Shown piece by piece: positions 17,795 to 27,609 of a DNA stretch of 64,000 bases. The position numbers were made by a program, and so were the translations under genes. Source of the DNA: JABMMZ01 sp964438995 (lineage in GTDB: Bacteria; Bacteroidota; Bacteroidia; NS11-12g; UBA955). The DNA is taken from the NCBI GenBank assembly GCA_964438995.1, contig CAYTMQ010000004.1:124001-188000 (forward strand), written 5' to 3'. How positions within the stretch are numbered: position 1 is the stretch's first letter; every line of letters starts with the position of its first letter. Below the pieces are notes generated by a model, which saw only the letters and a program-made list of their open reading frames with translations, had not been told where the DNA came from and ran no database searches.

Positions 17795-20700
17795 TTAGCG
17801 AATCAATCGAACAACACCATTGATGATTGGCTCGTTTTTATCTTTGCCTTTGTATCTGTAATCTAAAATATAATAGTAAGTGCCATCAGGACACATATAA
17901 CCGGTATTCATGACTCTTCCATTCCAATCGTATTTGTCGTTATCGCTTTCAAATACTTTAACACCCCATCTGTCATAAATCAACAAATGGTAATAGACCA
18001 CATTTTTGGTATAAATATTAAACACCTCGTTGCCTGGAAGTCCCTCTTTGTCTAGTCCCGTAAAACCATCGGCATTTGGGGTAAAGACATTTGGAGGTAG
18101 AATCGCCATTTCGTAGTCGTTGTCGATTTTTTTGCAGACAGTATCCATGCAACCAAGTTCGTTGATAGCTTCGAGGCATACCCAATTGATGCCAAAATGA
18201 TCGATGAAGTTTCTGCAAATGATTGAATCAGGTGGAAACTGTTCGGCATCTTGTTTGAATTCTAGTTTTCGATGTGTGATATCCGTATCGTGGAAGAAAC
18301 CCCATCTGTATTTAACAGCCCATTTAGAACGATTTGTAAAACAAAATTCCGGAGCATCTTTTTTAGAAATGATGAAGTCGGCCATGACACTATCGGCAAA
18401 CACAACTATTGAATCGAAATCAGGGCATACCCCATCGTTGATGCCTATGGTATCTGCCATCCAAGTAACCAAGAATTTACCTTTGCGTTTAGGGACAGCT
18501 TTTAAGGTTAAATCGTTGGTTGAAATATTGCTATTGCCAAAGGTCCAATTGTATTTAACATAAGAAGCTTGTGTTTTAAGATTTGCTTTTACTGCGATGG
18601 TATCCCCGACACAAACGATGATTGGATTGACAAAAAGTTTGACCGTATCATAAGGTAAAACTGTTACAGTAATTCTCTTCATACCTTTTGAAGTGTCTGG
18701 ATAAATCGCAGGACAGTATTTTCCAGAATTAGCAATAGAATCGAATTGATTTAAATACACATCAAACTTACCTATTCTAGTATACTGATGGGTAATGTAT
18801 CCTGTATCGTATTGTGGGCTATAGAAACCATCTCCAAAATTCCATAGCCATTGAGCAGATTTAGAATAATTAGGCGTGTAATTTTTAAACGTCACCGAAT
18901 CATTCACACAGATAAAGATATTGGTAGTAGGTACAAACCTCGGATCTGGTCCGGGTATAAACACAATCCTTGATACCGAATCCTTACAACCTAAAACACT
19001 TTCCACCCAAAGTGTAATTTTATAATAGCCATTTTGAAGGTAATCGTGACCAATTTGTTTAGGCAATTCTTTGACATAGTTAATTGAAGTACCATCTCCC
19101 CAATCTATGGTCCAGCTGTTGATGAAATCACATGGAGGCAGTCCACTTGCAGCACAAGGGTCTAACATGTAAGAGGTATCAAACAACTCTAAAATGGTTT
19201 TGCAATTAGGAGTGGCAATATCCGTATAGAATGCAGCCTTTGGTCCGGTGACATAAAACTTTTGAGTAAAAGTATCTGGACAGTAATTGCTATCTGTACT
19301 CATTACCCTCATGGTGTAAATGCCTGGAGTCTTATAGTAGATAGCACCAGGCTCGTTTCCAATTAGGAAACCAGGTTGACCATATCCTCTTTTGGCGTAA
19401 GGGAAAGTCCCAAAAATGGTATTTGGATTAGAGAGATTGTCGTCTTCTTTGCTTAAATCCCAAATCGTTATACCTTCTCTATCGGCACCTCCAGCTTGGT
19501 TTTGACGGATATACCAATAATCCAATGAATCTAAACCATAGAGCATAGGTTCGCTGATGTCGTAATAAAAGAAACGCGGTGTTACTTCAATTAATCTACC
19601 TCTGCAAATGATGGAATCGGAGATTTCAACTTGAGCATCAAAACCAACAGCCAATGCAATGGCACTGTTCTTAGGGCACCAAGTTGGGAATAAACTTTCT
19701 ACCGATCTAAATATCGTGTAAGAGCCATTTGTTGGTGTTTTAAATGCATACACTTTTTTATAATTACTGCCAAATTGAAACGAATCAATTGGTAACAAAC
19801 TGCTGTCCTTGTAATGTAAAATTGTAGAAGATGTAACTCGGTAATACCAATCCAATTCATGGCCATAGCCACTGGTATCCACACAACCTTTACTACCAGT
19901 CGATGGAATGCCTATAGTGCCCACTCCGTTCCAAATAACATCTAATATCACACTATCAGGAAAATCCTGAATATCTAAACCCAAACTTTTGATGGCTTGC
20001 CTCAAACTGTTATAACCAACACCAGGCAAAGCTACAGCTTTATACTGATGCACAATTGCCGTGAATATTGTATCGGTTTTATACGGTTGAAGTTGCCTAG
20101 CGCTATTGATTTTAGAGCGTGTAATGACAGTATAATTGACTTTCTTACCAGGGTATTTTGGATGATCAACCACTTTAAAATACTGTTCATCTATTCTCTC
20201 TAAAGTATCAGAAGTTTTATTGTTAATGATGTACCATGCCGAATTTGTTGCTAGAAAATTGGCATCAGGAGCATAACCTGGAACAGTTACAAATGCTTTA
20301 TCACCTGCACATATGCCATTTTTCTTAAGGTTGTTTTCGGCAAAAACGAGTTCTGAACTTAATCTAGGGAAGCTTGCAAAATTTTTATAATAGAAGGTAT
20401 CAAAACACTCAGTAGGGTCAACCCCATTCCCAATAATTAAAGCCACATTTATGTCTTGAACATTCTTTTTATTTAACGCAGTATCGTTGTATATCCAGTA
20501 GAATTCTCCAATGTTCGGACCTTCATTTTGGTATCCTGAATATGGCGGTTTGCTTAGCAATGCCATTTGCCTCTTAATTTCACCAGAGTACAAATCATTT
20601 AACAACAACCAGTTGTTTGGTTTGTTGACATAATCTGGATTGAACCAAACTGTAGATGCTATACATCCAGGTTTAGTTTCATCTAGTGCAAATTCAACAA

Positions 20701-22936
20701 CTTTAAAATCATACCCATAACAAAAATGGTCATTAATAGCCAAATTTTTAGCAGATGGAGGCATCATAGCAACATTGGACGTTGCTTCTGACATGCATCT
20801 AAATGGATGTACAGTGTCTCTTAATGTTAATCTAATTTTATAACAATGCGGGAAATATTGATAGAAAATTTTTCTATGTAAATTGGGGTTGATACTGTCG
20901 CCAACTGTATAACCAGGAGTAGATACCCTATTGATGATTTTATGGTACCATCTAATATCTGTTTTGTATAGAGTGTCTTTAAACACCCTGATGGCATACA
21001 AGAAATAACAGGTATCATCTTGACCAGTGGTAATTCTATAATTAGAATTGACAGTGTAATATTGTGGTCCGTTGATATACGTAATAGGACTTCCATTTTT
21101 TTGATCCAAACCAATGATGTTTCCTGCAGGAACATATACTTTAAGATCGTAAGGATAATCGTAAGCACCACTACCAAACAAACCACTGCTAATTTTATTG
21201 ATGTGTTTGATGTGCTTGAAAGCTGCACTATCTTTACTACTTATACCCAAAGGATTATCGCCATAGTACAAAACTGAATCTATTACAGCATACATAGAAT
21301 CGGCATACCAAATTTTTGTTTTACCACAGACCTTATTTATTTTATCGAAATAGGCCACACTTAGAGGTTTTCTTTTATGCTGATAATTGTATACCGAATC
21401 CCAATTGTTATAGAAATGCACTTCAATTGAATCTGTAGAATATCTACAATTCATGCCTACATTTTGGTTTTTGTTTCTATCAGTAGTACAAGACAAACAG
21501 AACTCATCTCCAAAGTCCCATATTCTCATAACATTGTCTTTGTCTCTGTCATAATTGTATGGTTTGAATGGCTCAGTTCTTCCAGTTTGTGGATTGAACC
21601 TAAAAACATATTTCAATTTTCCAGCCGATTTACTATATAAACTATCATCATCTAGATAGTTAGAATCGTTGTGGTAATAAAACGACCTATCAACCACATG
21701 TACAGAGTCTTTAGAGACACATTGATAACGTTCGTTGGCTTTGATATAATCGGGTTCAATTTTGGCTTGTGGACCTATAACATTAATGGTATCTACTACA
21801 ACATAAGGGCCACATACATGTGATAAATTAACCGATATAATGTGTGGACCAAGATGAGAGAACATATTGGTTATATTGTACCCATAGTTAACACCGGGGT
21901 CAAAATTCCATCTCACCATATCTGGTTTGATATAATTCTTTAATTCTGCAGGCTGTACTTCAAAATCTATATTATCATAAATACATATAGAGTCTTTGTT
22001 TTTTATGATTCTAGGTTTGAAATTATAAATGATAACATCATCCAGATTGAAGACTCTTTTGCAACCTAGACCAGTAATAATAATTAGTTTCGGAGAATAT
22101 ATGGCGGTTAGTTTGGTACCGCTGGAGTAAACGTGATTGACACTGTCCCATGATGTAGAATCAATGGCACCATCACCAAAGTCCCAATAGAATTTTGAAA
22201 CATCTTGTTTTTTGATTTGAGATTGGTTGATAAAAGTGACTTTGGCAGTTCCTTTACACCTATCAGAAATCAGAGTTGAAGATGCAAAGATAGATGGCAA
22301 CAATTGCACTTTCATGGTAAAAGGCAAGGTCTGTTTTACGATACAACCATTGCAGTCTTCAATTTCTACGGTTAATGTGTAAGTTCCACCTTGAGGGTCT
22401 AAATACGATTTACAAATGACAGCTGGTAACTGAACAGGATTGTTTTTACTACCGTATTTGGTGATCAATTCCCCATCGCTAAACAAATACTTTATAGACT
22501 TGATGCAACCATTGTTATCACCAGACAAACTTGAATCTCTAATACAGAACTGATTGTTTTCGTAACATTGAACAGGATTACTCAACAAACGCATTCTGAC
22601 TTTAGGGGTATCTTTAATGGTCACCTGAACTGTAGAATTACAAGTTTGACCATTGGCTAATTTGCATGTTAAAGAGATGTTTTTTACTCCAACAGTTCCA
22701 AAAGTAAATTTGGGTGTGTTGGTAGTATTATTAAATCCTTCGTTATTAAAGTTCCAAGAGTGATTGGTTGAGCCCGGAGCTTGAGCCTCAAATTCAATAG
22801 GATTACCAACGCAAGGCACACCTTTAACATTGATGACACATTGAGCATAAGATTCCCAAGTGAAACATAAGAATATCGCCGATATTAGTAGTTTTAAGTT
22901 GATGTTCAAATATAATCGAATTATACTTAAAGACAA
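17795..22936 (-). CDS. Giant PKD-repeat surface protein with T9SS type B sorting domain
   Basis: The 1713-residue product has a signal peptide ending in ESYAQ, then many Ig/PKD-like modules rich in cysteine, tyrosine and asparagine. Recognisable PKD cores include FYWDFGDGAIDS near 248, MRIWDFGDEFC, WTIDWGDGTS and WLWNFGDGFYS. The last 100 residues form a gliding-motility-associated (CHU_C, type B) sorting domain: NVFTPNADG, IYDRWGVKVFES, CPDGTYYYILDY and a basic end VVRLIR. The protein should be secreted by T9SS. The start is unsure: the frame opens with TTG at 22934-22936, and a TTG at 22907-22909 would give a neater signal peptide; no ATG fits. Adhesion or gliding is possible, but no catalytic domain is seen. 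Confidence 0.88.
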   Translation of the reverse strand: MSLSIIRLYLNINLKLLISAIFLCFTWESYAQCVINVKGVPCVGNPIEFEAQAPGSTNHSWNFNNEGFNNTTNTPKFTFGTVGVKNISLTCKLANGQTCNSTVQVTIKDTPKVRMRLLSNPVQCYENNQFCIRDSSLSGDNNGCIKSIKYLFSDGELITKYGSKNNPVQLPAVICKSYLDPQGGTYTLTVEIEDCNGCIVKQTLPFTMKVQLLPSIFASSTLISDRCKGTAKVTFINQSQIKKQDVSKFYWDFGDGAIDSTSWDSVNHVYSSGTKLTAIYSPKLIIITGLGCKRVFNLDDVIIYNFKPRIIKNKDSICIYDNIDFEVQPAELKNYIKPDMVRWNFDPGVNYGYNITNMFSHLGPHIISVNLSHVCGPYVVVDTINVIGPQAKIEPDYIKANERYQCVSKDSVHVVDRSFYYHNDSNYLDDDSLYSKSAGKLKYVFRFNPQTGRTEPFKPYNYDRDKDNVMRIWDFGDEFCLSCTTDRNKNQNVGMNCRYSTDSIEVHFYNNWDSVYNYQHKRKPLSVAYFDKINKVCGKTKIWYADSMYAVIDSVLYYGDNPLGISSKDSAAFKHIKHINKISSGLFGSGAYDYPYDLKVYVPAGNIIGLDQKNGSPITYINGPQYYTVNSNYRITTGQDDTCYFLYAIRVFKDTLYKTDIRWYHKIINRVSTPGYTVGDSINPNLHRKIFYQYFPHCYKIRLTLRDTVHPFRCMSEATSNVAMMPPSAKNLAINDHFCYGYDFKVVEFALDETKPGCIASTVWFNPDYVNKPNNWLLLNDLYSGEIKRQMALLSKPPYSGYQNEGPNIGEFYWIYNDTALNKKNVQDINVALIIGNGVDPTECFDTFYYKNFASFPRLSSELVFAENNLKKNGICAGDKAFVTVPGYAPDANFLATNSAWYIINNKTSDTLERIDEQYFKVVDHPKYPGKKVNYTVITRSKINSARQLQPYKTDTIFTAIVHQYKAVALPGVGYNSLRQAIKSLGLDIQDFPDSVILDVIWNGVGTIGIPSTGSKGCVDTSGYGHELDWYYRVTSSTILHYKDSSLLPIDSFQFGSNYKKVYAFKTPTNGSYTIFRSVESLFPTWCPKNSAIALAVGFDAQVEISDSIICRGRLIEVTPRFFYYDISEPMLYGLDSLDYWYIRQNQAGGADREGITIWDLSKEDDNLSNPNTIFGTFPYAKRGYGQPGFLIGNEPGAIYYKTPGIYTMRVMSTDSNYCPDTFTQKFYVTGPKAAFYTDIATPNCKTILELFDTSYMLDPCAASGLPPCDFINSWTIDWGDGTSINYVKELPKQIGHDYLQNGYYKITLWVESVLGCKDSVSRIVFIPGPDPRFVPTTNIFICVNDSVTFKNYTPNYSKSAQWLWNFGDGFYSPQYDTGYITHQYTRIGKFDVYLNQFDSIANSGKYCPAIYPDTSKGMKRITVTVLPYDTVKLFVNPIIVCVGDTIAVKANLKTQASYVKYNWTFGNSNISTNDLTLKAVPKRKGKFLVTWMADTIGINDGVCPDFDSIVVFADSVMADFIISKKDAPEFCFTNRSKWAVKYRWGFFHDTDITHRKLEFKQDAEQFPPDSIICRNFIDHFGINWVCLEAINELGCMDTVCKKIDNDYEMAILPPNVFTPNADGFTGLDKEGLPGNEVFNIYTKNVVYYHLLIYDRWGVKVFESDNDKYDWNGRVMNTGYMCPDGTYYYILDYRYKGKDKNEPIINGVVRLIR

Positions 22937-22970
22937 TATTTATAGGCTTTTCGTTTCCTTATTAACAAAA

Positions 22971-23000
22971 AAATAGCAAAAACATTACATTTCTGCTATT
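22971..23000. other. Stem-loop between asd and the PKD gene
   Basis: AATAGCA and TGCTATT form a seven-base stem around a 16-base loop. There is no T-run, so it is not a clear terminator. Confidence 0.35.
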
Positions 23001-23062
23001 ACTTAAATACATCTGTTATGAGAGTATATACGGCTGATATACGCTAAATGGTAGAGATACTT

Positions 23063-24052
23063 CTAAATTAATTTAGAAGATATAAGATATTCGGCAATTT
23101 GAACAGCATTGGTAGCCGCTCCTTTTCTTAGATTATCTGCAACAATCCAACAATTTAAAGTTTTAGCTTGGGTTTCGTCTCTTCTAATTCTACCAACAAA
23201 AACCTCATCTTTTTCATGAGCAAAAAGTGGCATTGGGTATTCTTTATTTTTTACATCGTCTTGTACGATTATGCCTTTGCTTTTTTTCAAAAGTTCCACA
23301 AGCTCATTCAAATCAAATTCGTTTTCAAATTCTATATTGCAACTCTCGCTATGACCACCCATCACTGGCACTCTTACTGCTGTAGCAGTTACTTTAATAG
23401 AATCATCGCCCATAATTTTCTTGGTTTCATTCACCATTTTCATTTCTTCTTTGGTGTAACCATTGTCCATGAATACGTCGATATGAGGCAATAAATTCAA
23501 ATCAATTTTGTAAGGATATGCCATTTCGCCTTCAATGCCGTTGCGTTCATTCATCAATTGATCTACTGCTTTAACACCAGTTCCAGTAACACTTTGATAA
23601 GTGCTAACCACTACCCTTTTGATTTTATAGGCATCATGCAATGGTTTTAAAACAACCAACATTTGAATGGTGCTACAATTTGGATTGGCAATGATCATAT
23701 CTTCCTTAGCCAATGCGTTTGCGTTCACTTCAGGTACAATCAACTTTTTACTAGGGTCCATTCTCCAAGCGGAAGAGTTATCAATTACTTTTGTACCAAC
23801 TTTTGCAAATTCAGGAGCCCATTGGGTACTTGTACTACCTCCAGCAGAAAACAGAGCAATGTCTGGACGCATATCAATAGCAGTTTGCATAGATACAACA
23901 GCATATTCCTTCCCCTTAAACTGAATCTTCTTACCAACAGATTTCTCTGAAGCTACTGGAATCAATTCTGTTACAGGGAAATTTCTCTCTGTTAATACTT
24001 CTAACATTTTTGTGCCAACCAAACCTGTGGCACCTACAACTGCAATTTTCAT
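23063..24052 (-). CDS. asd: Aspartate-semialdehyde dehydrogenase
   Basis: This 329-residue enzyme reduces aspartyl phosphate to aspartate semialdehyde with NADPH, for lysine, threonine, methionine and diaminopimelate synthesis. The nucleotide-binding loop GATGLVG lies at 7-13. The catalytic cysteine is Cys126 in NPNCSTIQM, and VPVMGGHSE supplies a conserved histidine region. The length is normal. It is a single gene divergent from the small lipoprotein gene. A TAnnTTTG element ends four bases before the ATG. Its last codons and stop lie in a perfect 20-base palindrome at 23060-23079. Confidence 0.96.
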   Translation of the reverse strand: MKIAVVGATGLVGTKMLEVLTERNFPVTELIPVASEKSVGKKIQFKGKEYAVVSMQTAIDMRPDIALFSAGGSTSTQWAPEFAKVGTKVIDNSSAWRMDPSKKLIVPEVNANALAKEDMIIANPNCSTIQMLVVLKPLHDAYKIKRVVVSTYQSVTGTGVKAVDQLMNERNGIEGEMAYPYKIDLNLLPHIDVFMDNGYTKEEMKMVNETKKIMGDDSIKVTATAVRVPVMGGHSESCNIEFENEFDLNELVELLKKSKGIIVQDDVKNKEYPMPLFAHEKDEVFVGRIRRDETQAKTLNCWIVADNLRKGAATNAVQIAEYLISSKLI

Positions 24053-24056
24053 GGTG

Positions 24057-24064
24057 CAAAATTA
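24057..24064 (-). promoter_or_regulatory. TAnnTTTG element four bases before asd
   Basis: The minus strand reads TAATTTTG, ending four bases before the ATG at 24052, the same arrangement as at argS. Confidence 0.6.
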
Positions 24065-24251
24065 AAGATTTAAAAACAAAGACCATAACCACTTATCACT
24101 AAAAATCAGTTATTTAAAAAGTTGTGGATAATTGAAATCAATTTGTTAAATAAGTATGAGTTCTATAAAATAAATTTGTTATAATCAACAAAAAAAAGGC
24201 TAAAAATCAATCATCGCACGAAATTGCTGTAGGCAATTAGTGGTTAATTCG

Positions 24252-24277
24252 CTGGTCGGTAGTAAATTGCCGACCAG
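24252..24277 (+). other. Hairpin in the leader of the 24289 lipoprotein gene
   Basis: CTGGTCGG (24252-24259) and CCGACCAG (24270-24277) form an eight-base perfect stem with a ten-base loop, 11 bases before the ATG. A smaller stem (AATTGC / GCAATT) lies just upstream. No T-run follows. The left arm holds GTCGGTAG, the core seen in the repeats at 46523-46724. Confidence 0.5.
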
Positions 24278-24288
24278 TTTAATGTATT

Positions 24289-24774
24289 ATGAAAAACATC
24301 TTTATCATTGCCCTTGTATTAATATCATGCAACAATTCTGAAAAGAAAGAGCTTGCAACTGTTCAAAAGAAATCATTCTCATCCAATTGGATCATTGGAA
24401 AATGGTTGGCTAAAGATTCGAGCGCGTCTTTAACAGAAACTTGGTCGATGTTAAACGATAGCACCCTAGAATCTAATGTTTGGAAATATAGTGGGACAGA
24501 TTCTGTATTATCTGAAATTTTACAGATATCGTTTGATGCATCTGGCACGTATTTTAAACCTATCATGATTGATAACAATAGAGACATCAACGTTGTATTT
24601 AATTTAAACAGTGCGGACACAAACGAGTTGGTATTTGAAAATTTTAGCAATAATTTTCCTCAAATCATTTCATACAAGAAAATCCATCAAGACTCAATTG
24701 TTGCGACAATTAGAAATGCAGATACAAGTTCTAATAAGATGAAAGTGAGTTGGGGATATAAAAGGGTTAAGTAG
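24289..24774 (+). CDS. Small lipoprotein, lipocalin-like, unknown function
   Basis: The 161-residue product starts MKNIFIIALVLISCNNSEKK, a short lipoprotein signal with the lipid-bearing cysteine at 14. The body, with WIIGKWLAKDSSASLTETW and the ending VSWGYKRVK, has alternating beta strands and resembles small lipocalin-like or DUF6265-type domains, though I am not certain of the family. The stop TAG shares its last base with the GTG start of the UbiA-like gene, so the two are co-translated. A strong hairpin sits just before the ATG. Confidence 0.65.
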   Translation: MKNIFIIALVLISCNNSEKKELATVQKKSFSSNWIIGKWLAKDSSASLTETWSMLNDSTLESNVWKYSGTDSVLSEILQISFDASGTYFKPIMIDNNRDINVVFNLNSADTNELVFENFSNNFPQIISYKKIHQDSIVATIRNADTSSNKMKVSWGYKRVK

Positions 24775-25634
24775 TGTCAGTCATAAAAAAACTGGTCATT
24801 TTCTTTATAGAGTCCAATTTATACATTGCACTAGTAGCTACTTTTTTTACCTTAGAAACTCAAATTCTTTTGGGATTAGAGTTGCAATTCCACCCTTATC
24901 TTTTCATCATTTTCTTTGCAACATTTTTTGATTACAATCTACATCGACTTTATACGCTGAAGTATTCAGAAACTGCATTAAAAAGTGATAAATACTCGTG
25001 GTTAAATCAACATCAAAAGTTATTTTATACATTAATGATTTTAGCCTCTTTGGGTTTTATAGCTTGTATGTTTGTAGCAGACAGAAGGGTAATTTTATCT
25101 TTATTGCCTTTTGCTGTTTCAACCATCATGTATTCGATTCCTTTGATTCCATATCATGGCAGGTTTATCAGACTGAGAGATGTGCCATATTTGAAAGCGT
25201 TTATCATCTCATTGAATTGGACATTCATCACATTTCTTCTCCCCTATGTCAAAAGTGAAACTAGCATTCCTATTATTGATTTCATCATCTTAAATGGCAT
25301 CAGATTTTTGTGGATTTTTGCTTTATGCTTGCCTTTTGACATCAGAGATATAGAAAGTGATTTATCGTATGGATTAAAAACTATCCCCAATCAATTGGGC
25401 GCCAAAAGAAGTTTGGTGTTGGCTTCGATTTGTAACATAGCTAGTGGAGTAATTGCCATGCTGTATTTTGGATGGATGCATCAGTACCATTTTGTATTTG
25501 CCTTTGGGTTAATTTCTATTTTTACCCATGTTGTACTGAACAATACAAAACTTAAATCATACAAATATTACCATTGGGGTATTGTTGATGGTTGCTTATT
25601 GTTGCATTTCTTGATTGTTTATCTAGTATCATAA
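24774..25634 (+). CDS. UbiA-like prenyltransferase-family membrane protein
   Basis: This 286-residue protein has about eight to nine membrane helices. The motif DIRDIESDLSYGLKTIPNQLG at about 200-220 matches the second aspartate motif of UbiA enzymes, which transfer prenyl groups to aromatic acceptors. The first motif, expected as NxxxDxxxD, is poorly kept: the matching place reads FFDYNLHRL. The protein may use another substrate or lack transferase activity. The start is a GTG at 24774 that overlaps the previous stop by one base. Confidence 0.65.
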   Translation: MSVIKKLVIFFIESNLYIALVATFFTLETQILLGLELQFHPYLFIIFFATFFDYNLHRLYTLKYSETALKSDKYSWLNQHQKLFYTLMILASLGFIACMFVADRRVILSLLPFAVSTIMYSIPLIPYHGRFIRLRDVPYLKAFIISLNWTFITFLLPYVKSETSIPIIDFIILNGIRFLWIFALCLPFDIRDIESDLSYGLKTIPNQLGAKRSLVLASICNIASGVIAMLYFGWMHQYHFVFAFGLISIFTHVVLNNTKLKSYKYYHWGIVDGCLLLHFLIVYLVS

Positions 25635-25759
25635 ATCATAGATTTACGATGAATAATTCATCATACAAATTGAGATTAAATTTAAATCAAATTGTTTAAA
25701 ACCATACCAATCAACTTAAGATTTTATTAGATAAGACTTTCTTTTCAAGCTTTGATCCA

Positions 25760-26395
25760 TTAAAGCACCAAAGAAATGAATCGCATTAAAAATATGACAC
25801 CAATTGCTATAAGAAGCAATCCAAAATATTTGTTGATGCTAAAAAAGATTCTTGCGTTTAGTTTTTTACCGATTAAATGAGATAAGAATACTTTAAGCAC
25901 ATCCATTGAAAACAGCACTATAAGTATGCTGATTAGGTTAACTCCTAGCAACATTTTATAATTTGGTTCTCCAATATATTCTTTACTGATAGACGCCATC
26001 ACATTGATCCATAAAATGAAAGTAAAAGGATTTATAAGATTAAGCCAAAATCCTTTGAAAATACTTTTACTAGCAGGCACCCTTGCAGAATATGACTGAA
26101 GAAATGCTTTGTACTGGTGTCTAAAGTATTTGAGTCCGAGAAGAAATAAAGCTACAGATGCAAATAAGCTATAGAGTTTTTGAAAGTTAGCGGATTGCAT
26201 AAAATCTGCAACACCAACTATACACAAAACTGCCACTAGTAGGTCGCTTAGAAACACCCCAGAAGCCAGCATTACACCCTTTTTGAACCCTTCTTGAATA
26301 CTGGTATGCACCAATTTAAAAAATGCTGGTCCAAACAGCAAAATACTGATTAGAAATCCCTGCCAAAACCCATTTAAAATTGGAGCTAAATACAT
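25760..26395 (-). CDS. LysE/RhtB-family exporter
   Basis: The 211-residue membrane protein has about six helices. It has the LysE-type features: an N-terminal PILNGFWQGFLISILLFGPAF, a GVFLSDLLVA segment and a central NPFTFILWINVMAS. Members export amino acids or small metabolites. It begins one base after the stop of the TlpA-like gene, so they form an operon. The substrate is unknown. Confidence 0.82.
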   Translation of the reverse strand: MYLAPILNGFWQGFLISILLFGPAFFKLVHTSIQEGFKKGVMLASGVFLSDLLVAVLCIVGVADFMQSANFQKLYSLFASVALFLLGLKYFRHQYKAFLQSYSARVPASKSIFKGFWLNLINPFTFILWINVMASISKEYIGEPNYKMLLGVNLISILIVLFSMDVLKVFLSHLIGKKLNARIFFSINKYFGLLLIAIGVIFLMRFISLVL

Positions 26396-26396
26396 G

Positions 26397-27566
26397 TTAT
26401 TTTATTGAATCAATTAGTTTGATGAGTTCTTTGTCCAGACCTTTTGCAAATCCATAATATATCTTTACAATAATACCATTCTTAATGACAAATAATCTAG
26501 GATATCCTGTAACGCCATAATCATACACTGTTTGTTTAACAGTCTTAACGATGGGATAGTTAACGGTTCGGTCGTTTATAAAATTTGGAATATTCTCCCA
26601 ATCTGTATCAAATGGATTTACACCAATTACCATAACACCTTTTCCTTTATAATTGTTGTAAACATTGTTTAGTTCAGGTATTGCTGCAATGCATGGAACA
26701 CAAGTGGTATAGAAGAAATCCAATACCACTATAGAATCTTTAAAATTGTTAAAACTAAAAGTTGAACCACTGTTTAATGTACCTAAGAAATTAGAAACTG
26801 TATCACCAATTTTGATTTTTTTATACAAATCTTTTTTACTGGATTTAAGGGAGTCGCCATTGGTATACTGTTTTATTACCAATAGAAATGAATCAGCTTG
26901 CTTAAGTATATCTGCATAGCGATTCGCATTCAGAAGATTGTAATTTATTAGTTCATAAGATGCATATTGAGTCTTGCCATTTCTAACCGATTTTACAACT
27001 TCTTTTACTGGTAAATAGTCTTTTTTAGAAATTGTTAATGTGGTGTAAGTAATAAGCGTTACTCTATTTTTTTGATCTTTGGTTGTATCAATTTTATCCA
27101 AAAGTACTTTATTGTCGTCTTCTAGAGAAAATTTGAACTGATTCAATTCATCTTTCGAATACAACAAAGGTTGATACAAATAAGAATTCAAATTATTGAC
27201 AAACTTACTTGGGTTGTCTTTGTATGTTTGAACATAAAAATATTTGTCTTTGTAATTGAGTCGAGCGACTTCAGTGTTGTTAGATGCGGCTAAACTTTTA
27301 GCTTGACCAGATTTTTGATAACTAATTTGATGATAGCCAACATACATGTCCAATTCTGTTCTACTTATGAGAGAATGGTATGCTTCCTTTACTGTATCCG
27401 CTTCGTTGGGATATTTGAAATGACGAGAGTAATCAATGGAATACGTTTCGAAATTAGCAGTAGCTTTGAGGATTTTTTTTAGTATATCTTTCGGAATATC
27501 GGCTTTAATTGGAGCGGTAATTAAGACAAATAAACTAAACAGGACAATGGGCTTAAATATGTTCAT
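26397..27566 (-). CDS. Secreted TlpA-like thioredoxin-fold protein
   Basis: The 389-residue product has a signal peptide ending at about residue 22 (ITAPIKA) and a beta-rich N-terminal domain of about 230 residues with similarity to LolA-like or unknown domains. The C-terminal thioredoxin fold has the active site CVPC near 287-292 in VLDFFYTTCVPCIAAIPEL and the cis-proline region VTGYPRLFVI. It should act as a periplasmic thiol reductant or oxidant. The first ATG is at 27566; a TTG codon three bases upstream is less likely. The start region faces the crotonase gene across about 40 bases. Confidence 0.85.
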   Translation of the reverse strand: MNIFKPIVLFSLFVLITAPIKADIPKDILKKILKATANFETYSIDYSRHFKYPNEADTVKEAYHSLISRTELDMYVGYHQISYQKSGQAKSLAASNNTEVARLNYKDKYFYVQTYKDNPSKFVNNLNSYLYQPLLYSKDELNQFKFSLEDDNKVLLDKIDTTKDQKNRVTLITYTTLTISKKDYLPVKEVVKSVRNGKTQYASYELINYNLLNANRYADILKQADSFLLVIKQYTNGDSLKSSKKDLYKKIKIGDTVSNFLGTLNSGSTFSFNNFKDSIVVLDFFYTTCVPCIAAIPELNNVYNNYKGKGVMVIGVNPFDTDWENIPNFINDRTVNYPIVKTVKQTVYDYGVTGYPRLFVIKNGIIVKIYYGFAKGLDKELIKLIDSIK

Positions 27567-27597
27567 CAATACATCTACAAGTATACCTATTTTCGAT

Positions 27598-27605
27598 TAA
27601 TTTTG
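27598..27605 (+). promoter_or_regulatory. TAnnTTTG element four bases before the crotonase gene
   Basis: TAATTTTG ends four bases before the ATG at 27610. A near match (TATACTTG) on the other strand in the same 40-base gap may serve the TlpA-like gene. Confidence 0.6.
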
Positions 27606-27609
27606 CAAC

